Shown here: piece by piece, positions 43,333 through 52,489 of the stretch | Layout of the letters: every line of letters begins with the position of its first letter | How positions within the stretch are numbered: the stretch's first letter is position 1 | Assembly (NCBI RefSeq): GCF_015558675.1 | Contig: NZ_JADMOL010000001.1 | Span: 258,799-322,798, forward strand | Source of the DNA: Paenibacillus sp. 1001270B_150601_E10 | Lineage (GTDB): Bacteria; Bacillota; Bacilli; Paenibacillales; Paenibacillaceae | DNA: 64,000 nt | Reading direction: 5' to 3' | The notes under the pieces: generated by a model | What the model was told of the DNA's origin: nothing | Database searches by the model: none | The model's input: only the letters and a program-made list of their open reading frames with translations | Translations under genes and position numbers: made by a program

Positions 43333-43941
43333 TTATACACTACGCGGTTTGAAATGTTGAACCGTAACCGCAATGGCATTTTCAGCAATAATGACCTTGC
43401 CGTACTCTTCCAATATCGCAGTCGTGACAGAAGTGGCTTCGCCATATTCCGCTAGAATTGCGATAAGGGCTTGCAATCGGCTGCCCTCAAGAGTAGTAGG
43501 TTCAACGTGGTATATCCATTGGCCGTTATATTGGTAAAGCGCCCCGGATACGTCAAATTGACCGTTCACTCCATGAGCTGCCTCGATGAAATCATCAAAA
43601 TCGCGGAAGGCGAACACAACAGTATCGCTCTCCTCTAATGTAACTTCCATCTCGTATACATCATCGAGCTCATCGTCGTCTGAAGCCTGCGCTCCCTGCC
43701 AACGTGTGCGTGTTACAATGACTACCATGCCTTGTGCTGGCATTGCGTATACTTCAACGGCTAATGGTCCCGTCGCATCAAATCCGAGTTCTGTGTATGC
43801 TTGATCCATCATTTCGGCAAAGAGATCCTGCAGCTTAGACATTTCCTTCCACAGGTCCTCACGCTGGATCCCGCGTTCTGATAGGTCATCGAACGTAAGG
43901 AAAATACGGATTTTATCTTGGCTTAATCGTTCGATCTTCAT
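43333..43941 (-). CDS. mecB: adaptor protein MecA/MecB family (YpbH)
   Basis: MecA-type adaptors deliver substrates to ClpCP. This 202-residue protein has the N-terminal substrate-binding region MKIERLSQDKIRIFLTFDDLSERGI and the C-terminal ClpC-binding half; an acidic linker (SDDDELDD) joins them. Position beside prsW is that of the B. subtilis paralogue YpbH (MecB), so the name follows the context. AGGAGGG precedes the ATG. Confidence 0.9.
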   Translation of the reverse strand: MKIERLSQDKIRIFLTFDDLSERGIQREDLWKEMSKLQDLFAEMMDQAYTELGFDATGPLAVEVYAMPAQGMVVIVTRTRWQGAQASDDDELDDVYEMEVTLEESDTVVFAFRDFDDFIEAAHGVNGQFDVSGALYQYNGQWIYHVEPTTLEGSRLQALIAILAEYGEATSVTTAILEEYGKVIIAENAIAVTVQHFKPRSV

Positions 43942-44104
43942 GACAGGACCCTCCTTTACTGCTCCAGTTATAACAGATTATGAAGCAACATATAATATGT
44001 GCTGAAAATGGTTCTATGTAAAACATGTTATCATTATTTTTCAGCTTTTGCACCTACTAATATTGAAATCCACCACTTCTACCATCATATGAGATGAATA
44101 CAAG

Positions 44105-44135
44105 AAAAAGCCGTTGAAATTCCATCCAACGGCTT
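44105..44135 (-). terminator. terminator after the YtxH-like gene
   Basis: AAGCCGTTG and CAACGGCTT pair on the minus strand and are followed by TTTTC. The stem is symmetric. Confidence 0.75.
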
Positions 44136-44237
44136 TGTTCTTAGAAGATTATTCAATGTTGGGCCATATCCCTACATACTCTTGATGTTATGACGGCGAT
44201 GATGGCGTTTTTTTCTTCTGCGGACGAGCTCAGCCTT

Positions 44238-44699
44238 TCAATGAGGCGTCGCTTGACCTCCTTGCTTGCGAGCGGAGTCTATGGACTTTACTTCAGGCTG
44301 CACGTGTGTCGTTACCGTAGCCTGAGGCTTTACCGCGCTGCTCTCACGAATGATAGCATCAACTTGACGCTTTACTTCAGGATCACGCTCGATCAAGTCC
44401 TTTACTGTCTCCAAGCTGTAGGATGAAGAAGCAGAGGATGTTTGCTGAGTTGAAGCGGAAGAAGCATTTGTTGAGCTTTGAGCAGAAGAACCGCTGCTCA
44501 TTTGGGATGCATCTGTGTTCGTGGCTACTTGGAAGGCTGTTTCCATTACTTTGCCTTTCGCTTTACCCATAACATCAGTAACAACATCTCCAGCTAACTG
44601 AAATTTAGATTGAAGCTGAGACAGTGATCGGCGGTCAGCCAGGCACATTCCAGCTAGAGCACCTATAGCCATACCTGCGATAAAAGTTGTGATTCTCAC
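44238..44699 (-). CDS. YtxH-like anchored protein with serine-rich linker
   Basis: A 153-residue protein starting at GTG 44699 with AAGGAGG eight bases before. Residues 5-19 form a glycine/alanine-rich membrane segment (TFIAGMAIGALAGMCLAD); then a helix, a low-complexity Ser/Ala/Thr/Gln linker (about 70-95), and a helical end (ETVKDLIERDPEVKRQVDAI). This plan resembles YtxH-type stress proteins but the match is loose. Function unknown. Confidence 0.6.
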   Translation of the reverse strand: MRITTFIAGMAIGALAGMCLADRRSLSQLQSKFQLAGDVVTDVMGKAKGKVMETAFQVATNTDASQMSSGSSAQSSTNASSASTQQTSSASSSYSLETVKDLIERDPEVKRQVDAIIRESSAVKPQATVTTHVQPEVKSIDSARKQGGQATPH

Positions 44700-44774
44700 C
44701 GCTGTTCCCTCCTTCAGGATGTTTAGGATCAGTTGTAGTGTGAGCACAACGGCATCTTCACATGCGCTTCAATT

Positions 44775-45614
44775 TTAGGAAAAGAGTGTTTTTGACTTTA
44801 AGGTTATAAAATGCGCCTCAGGCGGTGAAAACCAACGAAAAGGGATGTGCGACGTTCCGAATCCTCTGGAGATAAACATTTTGTAATGAGTCCCGTCTCC
44901 TCTTGGAACGTCATACCAGCCTGCTTGGAATCTTCGATATATTGCTCCTGTACGGACAGGGCCGTAAAACGGCAAGTTAATTTGCCCTCCATGCGTGTGT
45001 CCGCACAGAATAAGCTGAACCTCGCTTGGTATCGTTCTTCTTAAGACTGCTGGATCATGGCTAATCAGCAGTGTGCATGCCGGCTCTTCAAACACCTCTG
45101 CCATAGACGCTTGAACATTCGCTCGACCTGATCTTAAATCATCGATGCCTGCGAACCATAGCACGCCATCCTGCGACTCACAACGCATCGCTTCATTGTC
45201 CAGCACTCGAATACCAATCGATTCCGCATAGGCATCCAGCACTCTGACGTCTGCTTTATTATCATGATTGCCATGCACCATAACGGCTGGCCCTAATGAT
45301 CGAAGAAGCTGCAGATTCGCTCTGCAGCATTCGAAGGTATCTCCTCTTTCGATAACATCTCCTCCAATGATAATGAGCTTTGCTCGCTCATGAGATGCAA
45401 TCATGTCCATATGGGATTGTTTTATTGGCCTGCGATGCAGATCGCTTATAAAAAAGAGTCTTGTCCCATCAAAAGCTGGGTCCAGCTCATCGAGAACAAC
45501 CACTTCCTCTGTTACATGAAACTGCTTAGCTTCCAGATACATCACAAGCAAGAGCGCCCCGGCAATAATCGATATGAGAAGCCCTCCATAAATCAATAGG
45601 TCAATAAGTAACAC
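44775..45614 (-). CDS. membrane-anchored metallophosphoesterase (YpbG-like)
   Basis: A calcineurin-fold phosphoesterase of 279 residues with one N-terminal membrane segment (residues 5-27). The metal motifs are complete: SDLHRR, GGDVIERGD, HGNHDNK, ISHDP, CGHTHGGQ. B. subtilis ypbG has the same size, anchor and neighbours. The GTG start directly follows GGAGGA with almost no spacing, so the true start may be slightly later (for example TTG at 45596). The substrate is unknown. Confidence 0.85.
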   Translation of the reverse strand: MLLIDLLIYGGLLISIIAGALLLVMYLEAKQFHVTEEVVVLDELDPAFDGTRLFFISDLHRRPIKQSHMDMIASHERAKLIIIGGDVIERGDTFECCRANLQLLRSLGPAVMVHGNHDNKADVRVLDAYAESIGIRVLDNEAMRCESQDGVLWFAGIDDLRSGRANVQASMAEVFEEPACTLLISHDPAVLRRTIPSEVQLILCGHTHGGQINLPFYGPVRTGAIYRRFQAGWYDVPRGDGTHYKMFISRGFGTSHIPFRWFSPPEAHFITLKSKTLFS

Positions 45615-45630
45615 TCCTCCACTACCCTTC

Positions 45631-46002
45631 TCATGCTACCATATGACGCCCCCATAATAACAATGCCACCAGTACAGCTAAAAAACCGATGAAAATAAGA
45701 TTGTAAAACCATTTTGTAATTTGAGCATAATTCGAAGGAAACAATTCTTTGCGTGAGGGAAGCTCATCTTCCTCCTCCACTTTCCCTTCCTCCAATAAAC
45801 GCTGACGTTCCAGTTCTCTCTCCATCTCAATGATTTGCTGCTCCAGCTCAATTTCCTTGAACTTTTTCTCTCTGCTTTCCTTAAGGCTTCTCAAGGCTTC
45901 AAGAGCGGGGCTTTGAACCTCATCAGAAGAAGAAGCTGTTCTCTTTACGAAGTTATCCTGTTCTTTTGTTTGATAATAAGATGTCCACTGCGACTTACTC
46001 AT
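45631..46002 (-). CDS. coiled-coil membrane protein, YpbF-like
   Basis: A 123-residue protein: a polar N-terminus, a charged coiled coil (about residues 35-75, with EIELEQQIIEMERELERQR), and one C-terminal membrane segment (about 99-117). The start overlaps the stop of the CPBP gene (ATGA, 45999-46002). B. subtilis ypbF is at the same site. Function unknown. Confidence 0.7.
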   Translation of the reverse strand: MSKSQWTSYYQTKEQDNFVKRTASSSDEVQSPALEALRSLKESREKKFKEIELEQQIIEMERELERQRLLEEGKVEEEDELPSRKELFPSNYAQITKWFYNLIFIGFLAVLVALLLWGRHMVA

Positions 46003-46589
46003 ACTTCCCTCCGGTATCGAAGAATCAATCCCATGATGAGATCAATAATAAAATGAGCGGTAATCGGTGCCCATAACGATTCCGTATATTGATAAATATA
46101 GCCTAATCCATAGCTGATGCCAAAGACCATTGCGGTCGGCACCCAGTGACGAAGGTACCGAACATGTATAGCTGCAAATACGATGCTTGTCCAATAAATA
46201 CCCAATGTATGCTGGATGGCTCCTCGAAAGAGAAGTTCCTCGCAAATGCTGACGATGAAAGCAATGACAACAATATGCCACAGCGGCCGATCACGAAACA
46301 ATCGTTCATTGATGCCGCCATCATCCGTTGCTTCCTCAGGAACAAATCTGGAGACAAGCAAATCAAGAATAATGGCTATGGCAGCAAATCCTGCCCCCCA
46401 CAGGAACGGTGTGTATTGAATCGGAATCTCCAGCAGCTGTATAGGATTCCGTCTGCTAACTAATACCCATATCACTCCAACAACAAGGGTAATCGCCTGA
46501 GTCAGATATAAATTCAGCAGGAGCATACGATCGTCCAACTGGTCAATTTGTACTTGTCTGGTCTTGAATTCATCCCACTTCTTCTTCAT
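45999..46589 (-). CDS. CPBP-family intramembrane metalloprotease (YpbD-like)
   Basis: A 196-residue membrane protein with about six segments. Abi/CPBP motifs are present: EELLFRGAIQ (EExxxR) near residue 117, FAAIHVRY (FxxxH) and the later HFIIDL. CPBP proteases act in prenyl-protein-like processing, peptide-signal maturation or bacteriocin immunity; the substrate here is unknown. Position upstream of ypbF corresponds to B. subtilis ypbD. Confidence 0.85.
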   Translation of the reverse strand: MKKKWDEFKTRQVQIDQLDDRMLLLNLYLTQAITLVVGVIWVLVSRRNPIQLLEIPIQYTPFLWGAGFAAIAIILDLLVSRFVPEEATDDGGINERLFRDRPLWHIVVIAFIVSICEELLFRGAIQHTLGIYWTSIVFAAIHVRYLRHWVPTAMVFGISYGLGYIYQYTESLWAPITAHFIIDLIMGLILRYRREV

Positions 46590-46897
46590 GCCATCCCTGC
46601 CTATAATTCATCTAAAATTAGCGTCAATATCCTACGTCTATCATACCGCACAAAATTACAAATGTCAGTTTCGTTCGACAATATTCTTATTAGACTCCAA
46701 AATATCATTATTCCCCTTCTTTTTGTAGGGAAGGAGGAAGGATAAATGGATTTTTACAACAGAGTCAAAATATAATATCCACATTTTCGAGAAAATTAAC
46801 GTATAATTGTTGTAAAAGTCGAACAATTCAAAAATTCAATTTATTATTTCTTAACATTATCACATTATATTCTAAATAACATTCGTATTTTGGCCTA
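46590..46897. other. AT-rich intergenic region between divergent ypbD-like gene and serA
   Basis: About 308 AT-rich bases with no convincing gene. It should contain the ypbD-side promoter; I see many AT hexamers but no clear -10/-35 pair. B. subtilis has fer, recQ and other genes between serA and ypbD; they are absent here. Confidence 0.4.
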
Positions 46898-46926
46898 TTG
46901 ACACCTTCGCATCGACATGGTACATT
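46898..46926 (+). promoter_or_regulatory. serA promoter (sigma-A type)
   Basis: A perfect TTGACA (46898-46903), 17-base spacer, and TACATT (46921-46926) lie about 55 bases before the start of the T-box stem I. Confidence 0.75.
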
Positions 46927-46982
46927 TAGTAAAAATTTCATGAGTTAGAAACGTTGAAGGAAACGAACGGTTATGATGTCTT

Positions 46983-47219
46983 TCAGAGAGCCGATGGTTG
47001 GTGTGAATCGGTGACAGCACAACAGTGTTCCAGCATTCCAGAGTTATTGCACTGAAGTCACTCCCTGATTAGGTGCAATCGAGTAGAACCCGTTAGCGTT
47101 CTAGATCTTCTCTGAAGATCTTAAGGTTGACTGTGCGAACAGTCAACGAATAAGGGTGGCACCACGGAACCAACTCTCGTCCCTTACTACGGCCGTAGTA
47201 TGTGATCGAGAGTTTTTTT
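46983..47219 (+). promoter_or_regulatory. T-box leader of serA, serine specific
   Basis: TCAGAGAG (46983-46990) pairs with CTCCCTGA (47061-47068) to close stem I. The specifier codon is UCA at 47058-47060 in GAAGTCA, reading serine. The T-box core AATAAGGGTGGCACCACGG lies at 47149-47167. The terminator is AACTCTCG ... CGAGAGTT with an inner palindrome TACTACGGCCGTAGTA, followed by TTTTTTT. Serine shortage, sensed as uncharged tRNA-Ser, should turn serA on. Confidence 0.9.
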
Positions 47220-47254
47220 ATGCAATCATAACGTAATTTGAGGAGGATTATGCG

Positions 47255-48844
47255 ATGTTTAAAGTACTAGTATCTGATCCAATTAGCGATTTTGGGATTC
47301 AAATGTTGATGGATGCCGCTGATGTCACGGTGGATAAAAAGCCAGGGTTAACGGAGGATGAGCTTGTCGAGATCATTGGGGAATACGACGGCTTGCTTGT
47401 TCGAAGCCAGACAAAAGTAACGCCTCGCATTATGAAGGCAGGCAGCAAGCTTAAGGTTATCGGCCGAGCTGGCGTTGGGGTCGACAACATTGACTTAGAT
47501 GCAGCTACAAAGAACGGTATCATCGTGATTAATGCGCCAGACGGCAACACTATTACAACATGCGAGCACGCCTTTGCGATGATGATGGCACTTGCCAGAC
47601 ATATCCCACAAGCTTATACAAAGACGATTCAAGGAGTATGGGATAGAAAGTCCTTTGTAGGCGTTGAGCTCCGCAACAAGACACTCGGCGTCCTCGGTAT
47701 GGGACGTATCGGAAGCGAGGTCGCAAAGCGTGCTAAAGCATTCGGAATGGATATTATCGGATATGATCCGTTCATGACAGCAGAACGTGCTGAGAAGATG
47801 GGCATTAAGCTTGCTTCGGTAGATGAAATCATTCGTCAGGCTGATTTTTTGACGGTACATACACCGCTCACAGCCGAGACAAAGCATATGATTGCAAGAC
47901 CTCAATTTGAGGTCATGAAAAAAGGAATGCGAATCGTCAACTGCGCACGCGGAGGTATTATCGATGAGCTTGCACTTGTAGAAGCGATCGATGAAGGTAT
48001 CGTTGCGGGAGCTGCCTTCGACGTATTCGAAGCAGAGCCGCCTGAAGCGGATCATCCTTTCTTGAGCCATCCGAAGATCATCGTGACCCCGCATCTTGGC
48101 GCATCCACGATTGAAGCTCAGGAGAATGTCGCTATCGACGTTTCCGAGCAGGTGCTTCACATCCTTCGTGATCAGCCGTTCAAGAATGCCGTCAACATGC
48201 CGCCTGTTCCAGCGACTGTCATGAACAAGATCCAGCCGTATTTCAATCTTGCAGAAAAGCTCGGTTATTTCACTGCTCAAATGTCAAAGGGACCATTGCT
48301 TGAGATTGTGGTGAATTACTCAGGAGAGCTTGCTGAAGTCGATACACAGCCAATTACACGTTATATTGTAAAAGGTGTGCTTCGCCAGCATTTAGGCTCT
48401 GATGTCAATGTGGTAAACTCGATGCACCTGGCGAAAGTAAGAGATATTAATATTCTGGTTCAGCAATCTCATGTTGCTAAGGGCTTTACGAACCTTATCT
48501 CTGTAACGCTGCGCACGAATGAAGAGGAGCGTCATGTCGCTGGCACCCTATTGAACGGTTATGGAGAGCGCATTGTTCAGATCGATAAGTACCCAGTAGA
48601 CGTAGCTCCAGAGGGTCACCTTCTACTGATCAAGCATAACGATAAGCCGGGTCTGATCGGCTCTGTAGGAACGCTGCTTGGCGATAACGGCATCAATATC
48701 GCAACGATGCAGGTAGGACGCAAAATCGTTGGAGGTTCGGCAATCATGGTTCTATCGGTGGATAAAGCCGTGAATGCTGATGTTATCCAAGTGCTCAAAA
48801 ATATCCCTGATCTTAATAAAGCAAAAGAAATCGTATTTTTCTAA
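47255..48844 (+). CDS. serA: D-3-phosphoglycerate dehydrogenase
   Basis: SerA starts serine synthesis by oxidising 3-phosphoglycerate. GAGGAGG lies eight bases before the ATG; 529 residues, the long form. The substrate domain, the NAD domain with [13 protein letters not shown] (around residue 150), catalytic R/E/H segments ([25 protein letters not shown]), the allosteric-substrate-binding domain, and a C-terminal ACT domain ([19 protein letters not shown]) are complete. The ACT domain and the serine T-box give two layers of serine control. Confidence 0.97.
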   Translation: MFKVLVSDPISDFGIQMLMDAADVTVDKKPGLTEDELVEIIGEYDGLLVRSQTKVTPRIMKAGSKLKVIGRAGVGVDNIDLDAATKNGIIVINAPDGNTITTCEHAFAMMMALARHIPQAYTKTIQGVWDRKSFVGVELRNKTLGVLGMGRIGSEVAKRAKAFGMDIIGYDPFMTAERAEKMGIKLASVDEIIRQADFLTVHTPLTAETKHMIARPQFEVMKKGMRIVNCARGGIIDELALVEAIDEGIVAGAAFDVFEAEPPEADHPFLSHPKIIVTPHLGASTIEAQENVAIDVSEQVLHILRDQPFKNAVNMPPVPATVMNKIQPYFNLAEKLGYFTAQMSKGPLLEIVVNYSGELAEVDTQPITRYIVKGVLRQHLGSDVNVVNSMHLAKVRDINILVQQSHVAKGFTNLISVTLRTNEEERHVAGTLLNGYGERIVQIDKYPVDVAPEGHLLLIKHNDKPGLIGSVGTLLGDNGINIATMQVGRKIVGGSAIMVLSVDKAVNADVIQVLKNIPDLNKAKEIVFF

Positions 48845-48887
48845 ATTCGATTATTGTTTCACGAACAACAAGATTTAGTGTGAAGAG

Positions 48888-48922
48888 ATGACGTTTGCCG
48901 TGCGCAAACGTCATTTTGCTTG
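48888..48922 (+). terminator. terminator after serA
   Basis: ATGACGTTTGC and GCAAACGTCAT are a perfect 11-bp stem, followed by TTTGCTT. Confidence 0.75.
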
Positions 48923-48954
48923 TTAGGACGACGAATAGCTCTCTTTCATCTCGA

Positions 48955-48983
48955 CAAAAAAAGCTTGCCTGATCGGCAAGCTT
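48955..48983 (-). terminator. terminator after resE
   Basis: AAGCTTGCC and GGCAAGCTT pair with a six-base loop and are followed by TTTTT on the minus strand. Confidence 0.85.
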
Positions 48984-48996
48984 TCTGAATATGCGA

Positions 48997-50445
48997 TTAA
49001 CCAATAAGCGAATTCTCGAAAATCGGAGCTACCGGGATTCCAATCGAGAAGATCGTTCCTTCCCCTAGCTCACTTTGAACCTTAATTATGCCTCTATGAG
49101 CTTCAACAATGTTGCGCACAATAGCAAGACCTAAGCCTGTTCCCGAGGCTGTTCCTCTTGTCCTCGCCTTATCAGCCTTATAGAATCTTTCAAATATATA
49201 AGGAACATCTTCTTTCGGGATTCCTTGTCCATGATCTTGAATATGAATCCATACACGCGCTTCCTCATAGTGCTGAGCTGGGGTGTATTCGGTCCGGATC
49301 ACAATCGGCTCTCCGGATTGCGAATGTCGAAATGCATTGTCCATCAGGTTCGTCATCACTTGCTCAAGCCGATCCTCATCGGCTCGTTCCAGTATCGGAA
49401 GCTCTGGTTCGCATTCCGCCGTAACTTTAATGTCCCGCTCATTTGAAAGCACCGTGTATTTGCGAATCACCTTTTCAACGACTTCGTTTACGTGAACTTG
49501 ACCCCAATGCATTTGCATATGTCCTGCTTCCATTCTAGCCAAATCAAGCAGATCCCGAACCAATCGTCCCATGCGAAGTGATTCGTCATGAATGACTTGC
49601 ACCAGCTCTTTGCGCTCCTCAGGCGATGATACAATGTCATCAAGCAGCGCTTCAGAGTAGCCTTGAAGCATAGATAGCGGGGTTCTCAGTTCATGGGACA
49701 CATTCGCAACAAAGTCTTTCCGCAGCTTCTCAAGCTTCACTTCCTGCGTCACATTACGAAGTACTGCGACTACTCCACGCACACGATCGGAATTATACAA
49801 CGGCCCCATCACAACCGACCATACTTCCTGCTTCACGAGAATCCGATCCGTTACCTCTGTCGCCTCAGAAAGCACTTTCATATACAAGGAGCGAAGCGGA
49901 CCCGGAACAGAGATCTTCTCTGCCCCGTCGTCTTCATCCTCCCATACGATGGAGCTCCAGCTTGTAAGATTGGCTTGCCCATGCGGATTAGCGAGCAGTA
50001 CATTGCCATGCGCATCAAAGGTAATCACTGCGTCCGTCATGCTTCTTAGAATGCTGAATAGATGCTCCTTCTCTTGATGAAGATCCTGGATCACATACTG
50101 AAGCTCTTCAGCCATATGATTAAAGGTCTTAGAGAGCTCACCAAGCTCGTCAGAGGATCGAATCTCCACCTTCTTGGTGTAGTCGCCCTGCGTAATCGTT
50201 ACTGCCGCTTCTTTAAGCTGGCGCAAAGGCTGCGTGATTTTGGTGAATAAAAAGAAGGCAAAAAAGGTGGTTAGAGAAAACCCTATAATCGACGTATAGA
50301 TAAACAAACGCTTGATATCATTCGGGTGCGCAAAGTTGCTATCTATATAAGGAAGCAAATAAATGCCCAAAAACAGAAGCACACATGCAACAAGCCCGAT
50401 AATCGTCATCCACAGCTTACCGACAACACTTCGCCAGAACTTCAC
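48997..50445 (-). CDS. resE: sensor histidine kinase ResE with short extracytoplasmic loop
   Basis: ResE controls ResD in response to oxygen limitation and nitric oxide. The 482-residue protein starts at GTG. It has two membrane segments (about 10-32 and 47-68) separated by only about 15 residues, whereas B. subtilis ResE (about 589 residues) has a large outside domain. Then HAMP, PAS (around 130-230), the H-box FVANVSHELRTPL, N, G1 and G2 boxes (GQGIPKEDVPYIFERF, GTGLGLAI). Sensing must therefore be by the PAS domain. It follows resD with two bases between. Confidence 0.92.
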   Translation of the reverse strand: MKFWRSVVGKLWMTIIGLVACVLLFLGIYLLPYIDSNFAHPNDIKRLFIYTSIIGFSLTTFFAFFLFTKITQPLRQLKEAAVTITQGDYTKKVEIRSSDELGELSKTFNHMAEELQYVIQDLHQEKEHLFSILRSMTDAVITFDAHGNVLLANPHGQANLTSWSSIVWEDEDDGAEKISVPGPLRSLYMKVLSEATEVTDRILVKQEVWSVVMGPLYNSDRVRGVVAVLRNVTQEVKLEKLRKDFVANVSHELRTPLSMLQGYSEALLDDIVSSPEERKELVQVIHDESLRMGRLVRDLLDLARMEAGHMQMHWGQVHVNEVVEKVIRKYTVLSNERDIKVTAECEPELPILERADEDRLEQVMTNLMDNAFRHSQSGEPIVIRTEYTPAQHYEEARVWIHIQDHGQGIPKEDVPYIFERFYKADKARTRGTASGTGLGLAIVRNIVEAHRGIIKVQSELGEGTIFSIGIPVAPIFENSLIG

Positions 50446-50446
50446 G

Positions 50447-51163
50447 TTATTTAGGCACCTCTAATTTGTAGCCTACTCCCCACACCGTCGTAATCATCGA
50501 AGCGGCTTCAGGAGATACCTTGTTCAATTTTTCGCGAAGACGCTTCACATGCGTATCAACGGTGCGAAGATCGCCGAAAAATTCATAATTCCAAACATCC
50601 TTTAGCAGTTCTTCTCTGGAGTATACCTTGTCTGGAGATACAGCAAGATAATGAAGCAGCTCATACTCCTTAGGTGTCAAGCTTACTTCTTGACCTCCCG
50701 CTGTTACGCGATGAGCGTCATGCTCTATAATGAGATGTGAAAAGACGATATTGTTGCTTGTCTTCGAGTCATTAGACAAGAACGCTGTCGCGGACGAACG
50801 TCTCAACACCGCTTTTACACGATAGATGACCTCTCTAGGGCTAAATGGCTTGACCACATAATCGTCAGCTCCGACTTCAAAGCCCTGAACACGGTTCATT
50901 TCTTCCCCTTTGGCTGTAAGCATGATGATCGGAGTTGATTTCACTTGTCTTAAGCGAGTCGTTACCTCGATCCCATCAATGCCTGGAAGCATTAGATCAA
51001 GCAGAATCAAGTCAAAATCTTCATTTATCGCTTTGCGAAGAGCATCTTCGCCATCTTCAGATTCGGCTATGGCGAAGCCTTCTTTTTCTAAGTACATTCT
51101 CAAAAGTCTTCTGATTCGTTCTTCATCATCAACAACGAGAATACGATTCACGTGTTCGGTCAT
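50447..51163 (-). CDS. resD: response regulator ResD
   Basis: An OmpR-type regulator of respiration genes. The 238-residue protein has the receiver domain with DDEER (acid pocket), D-L-M-L-P phosphorylation segment (DLILLDLMLPGIDG), T in MLTAKGEE, K in VKPFSPREV, and a winged-helix DNA-binding domain (TVDTHVKRLREKLN). Located between resC and resE in resABCDE. Confidence 0.94.
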   Translation of the reverse strand: MTEHVNRILVVDDEERIRRLLRMYLEKEGFAIAESEDGEDALRKAINEDFDLILLDLMLPGIDGIEVTTRLRQVKSTPIIMLTAKGEEMNRVQGFEVGADDYVVKPFSPREVIYRVKAVLRRSSATAFLSNDSKTSNNIVFSHLIIEHDAHRVTAGGQEVSLTPKEYELLHYLAVSPDKVYSREELLKDVWNYEFFGDLRTVDTHVKRLREKLNKVSPEAASMITTVWGVGYKLEVPK

Positions 51164-51235
51164 GAAAAATTCCCCTTTCCAGATCGGTAACGTGCATTGA
51201 TGTTCGCCTCATTTTCAATTCCAAGTTGTAACGAC

Positions 51236-52489
51236 TTACACGCCTGCATAAGAGTGCAGTCCGGAAATAATGAGGTTCACCCCTAATAAGGTAAACATCA
51301 CGATAATAAATCCAATGACAGACAGCCATGAGGACTTAGCCCCAATATAGCCGCGTGACAACCGGAGATGTAAATATGCACTATAAAACAGCCACGTAAT
51401 CAGCGCCCATACTTCCTTCGGATCCCAAGCCCAGAATCGAGACCAAGCAATCTGAGCCCATATCATTGCAAATATGAGTCCGCCAAGCGTAAATACCGGA
51501 AATCCTATGGCATTAGCTCTGTAGCTAATCTCATCGAGATCTTCTGGATCCAGGCCATGAAGCAGCGGCTGAATGGCTTTGGCAATCGGCTTACGGATCA
51601 ATAACCGTACCAATCCATAAAGAAGGAGCCCGGATACGATCGACCAAATTACCGTATTTAGCTTTCTGCCCGCTTGTGCGCCTTCCATCCATTTCGGTGC
51701 TTCCATTAAGGGAAGCTTCACTCCTAGCAAGTGCTGATCCTCTTTCAACTCACCTTGATAAGGAGCAATAAGAGGCGGCATTTTATACATAATTGTTTCT
51801 ATTGTACTATTGATCTGACCCTGATTGTCAACTGTTTCAACCTTTTGCTCAATAGCAAGCTCATAGTCGGCGGCACGATAGCCAAATACAACGGCAATAA
51901 AGCCAACAATAATCATAATCAATACCATAATGACTTCCAAAGAACGTTGAGCAAGCTTTGCAGACGGGTCATCCCAGCGAGCTGTGCGAATCAAATACAT
52001 CAAACCTGCGACAAAGCCGATCGCGAAGAAAGCTTCACCTGCAGCTGCCAACGTAACATGAATCTTCAGCCAAATCGAATCAAGCTGCGGGATGAGCGGC
52101 TGCACCTCGCTTGGAAATACAGACGCATACGCCATAATCAGTACAGTGAGCGGCAGTGCAAACACGCCCATTACATAGGAACGATAGATAAAGAAGATGA
52201 CGACATATGCCCCTACAATCATCATCGCTAAAAAGGACATAAACTCATACATATTGCTGACAGGAATATGTCCGCCACCAATCCAGCGGGTGATAAAGTA
52301 AGCGAGCTGTGCGATGAAGCCAATGAACGTGATACTAAATGATATTTTTCCCCATTTCCGTTCATGAGCTGCCGGATCCTTCGTTTTCATTTTACGTCCG
52401 GCTACCGTATAGACGAAGCTTATAAATCCAATACAAAACAAGAAGAATGCTACAAGATATGAATCCTGACTGAAGGATAACCAATTCAC
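51236..52489 (-). CDS. resC: cytochrome c biogenesis protein ResC (CcsA)
   Basis: ResC with ResB exports heme and attaches it to apocytochromes c (system II). The 417-residue membrane protein has about eight to ten segments and the heme-handling WWD-type motif WAWDPKEVWALITW near residue 350, with conserved histidines near HVTLAAAGE and HLRLS. It overlaps the stop of resB by four bases. Confidence 0.93.
   Translation of the reverse strand: MNWLSFSQDSYLVAFFLFCIGFISFVYTVAGRKMKTKDPAAHERKWGKISFSITFIGFIAQLAYFITRWIGGGHIPVSNMYEFMSFLAMMIVGAYVVIFFIYRSYVMGVFALPLTVLIMAYASVFPSEVQPLIPQLDSIWLKIHVTLAAAGEAFFAIGFVAGLMYLIRTARWDDPSAKLAQRSLEVIMVLIMIIVGFIAVVFGYRAADYELAIEQKVETVDNQGQINSTIETIMYKMPPLIAPYQGELKEDQHLLGVKLPLMEAPKWMEGAQAGRKLNTVIWSIVSGLLLYGLVRLLIRKPIAKAIQPLLHGLDPEDLDEISYRANAIGFPVFTLGGLIFAMIWAQIAWSRFWAWDPKEVWALITWLFYSAYLHLRLSRGYIGAKSSWLSVIGFIIVMFTLLGVNLIISGLHSYAGV

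Noticed and set aside
47495-48280. Minus-strand open frame of 261 codons
   Set aside because: Antisense to serA; composition typical of a shadow frame.
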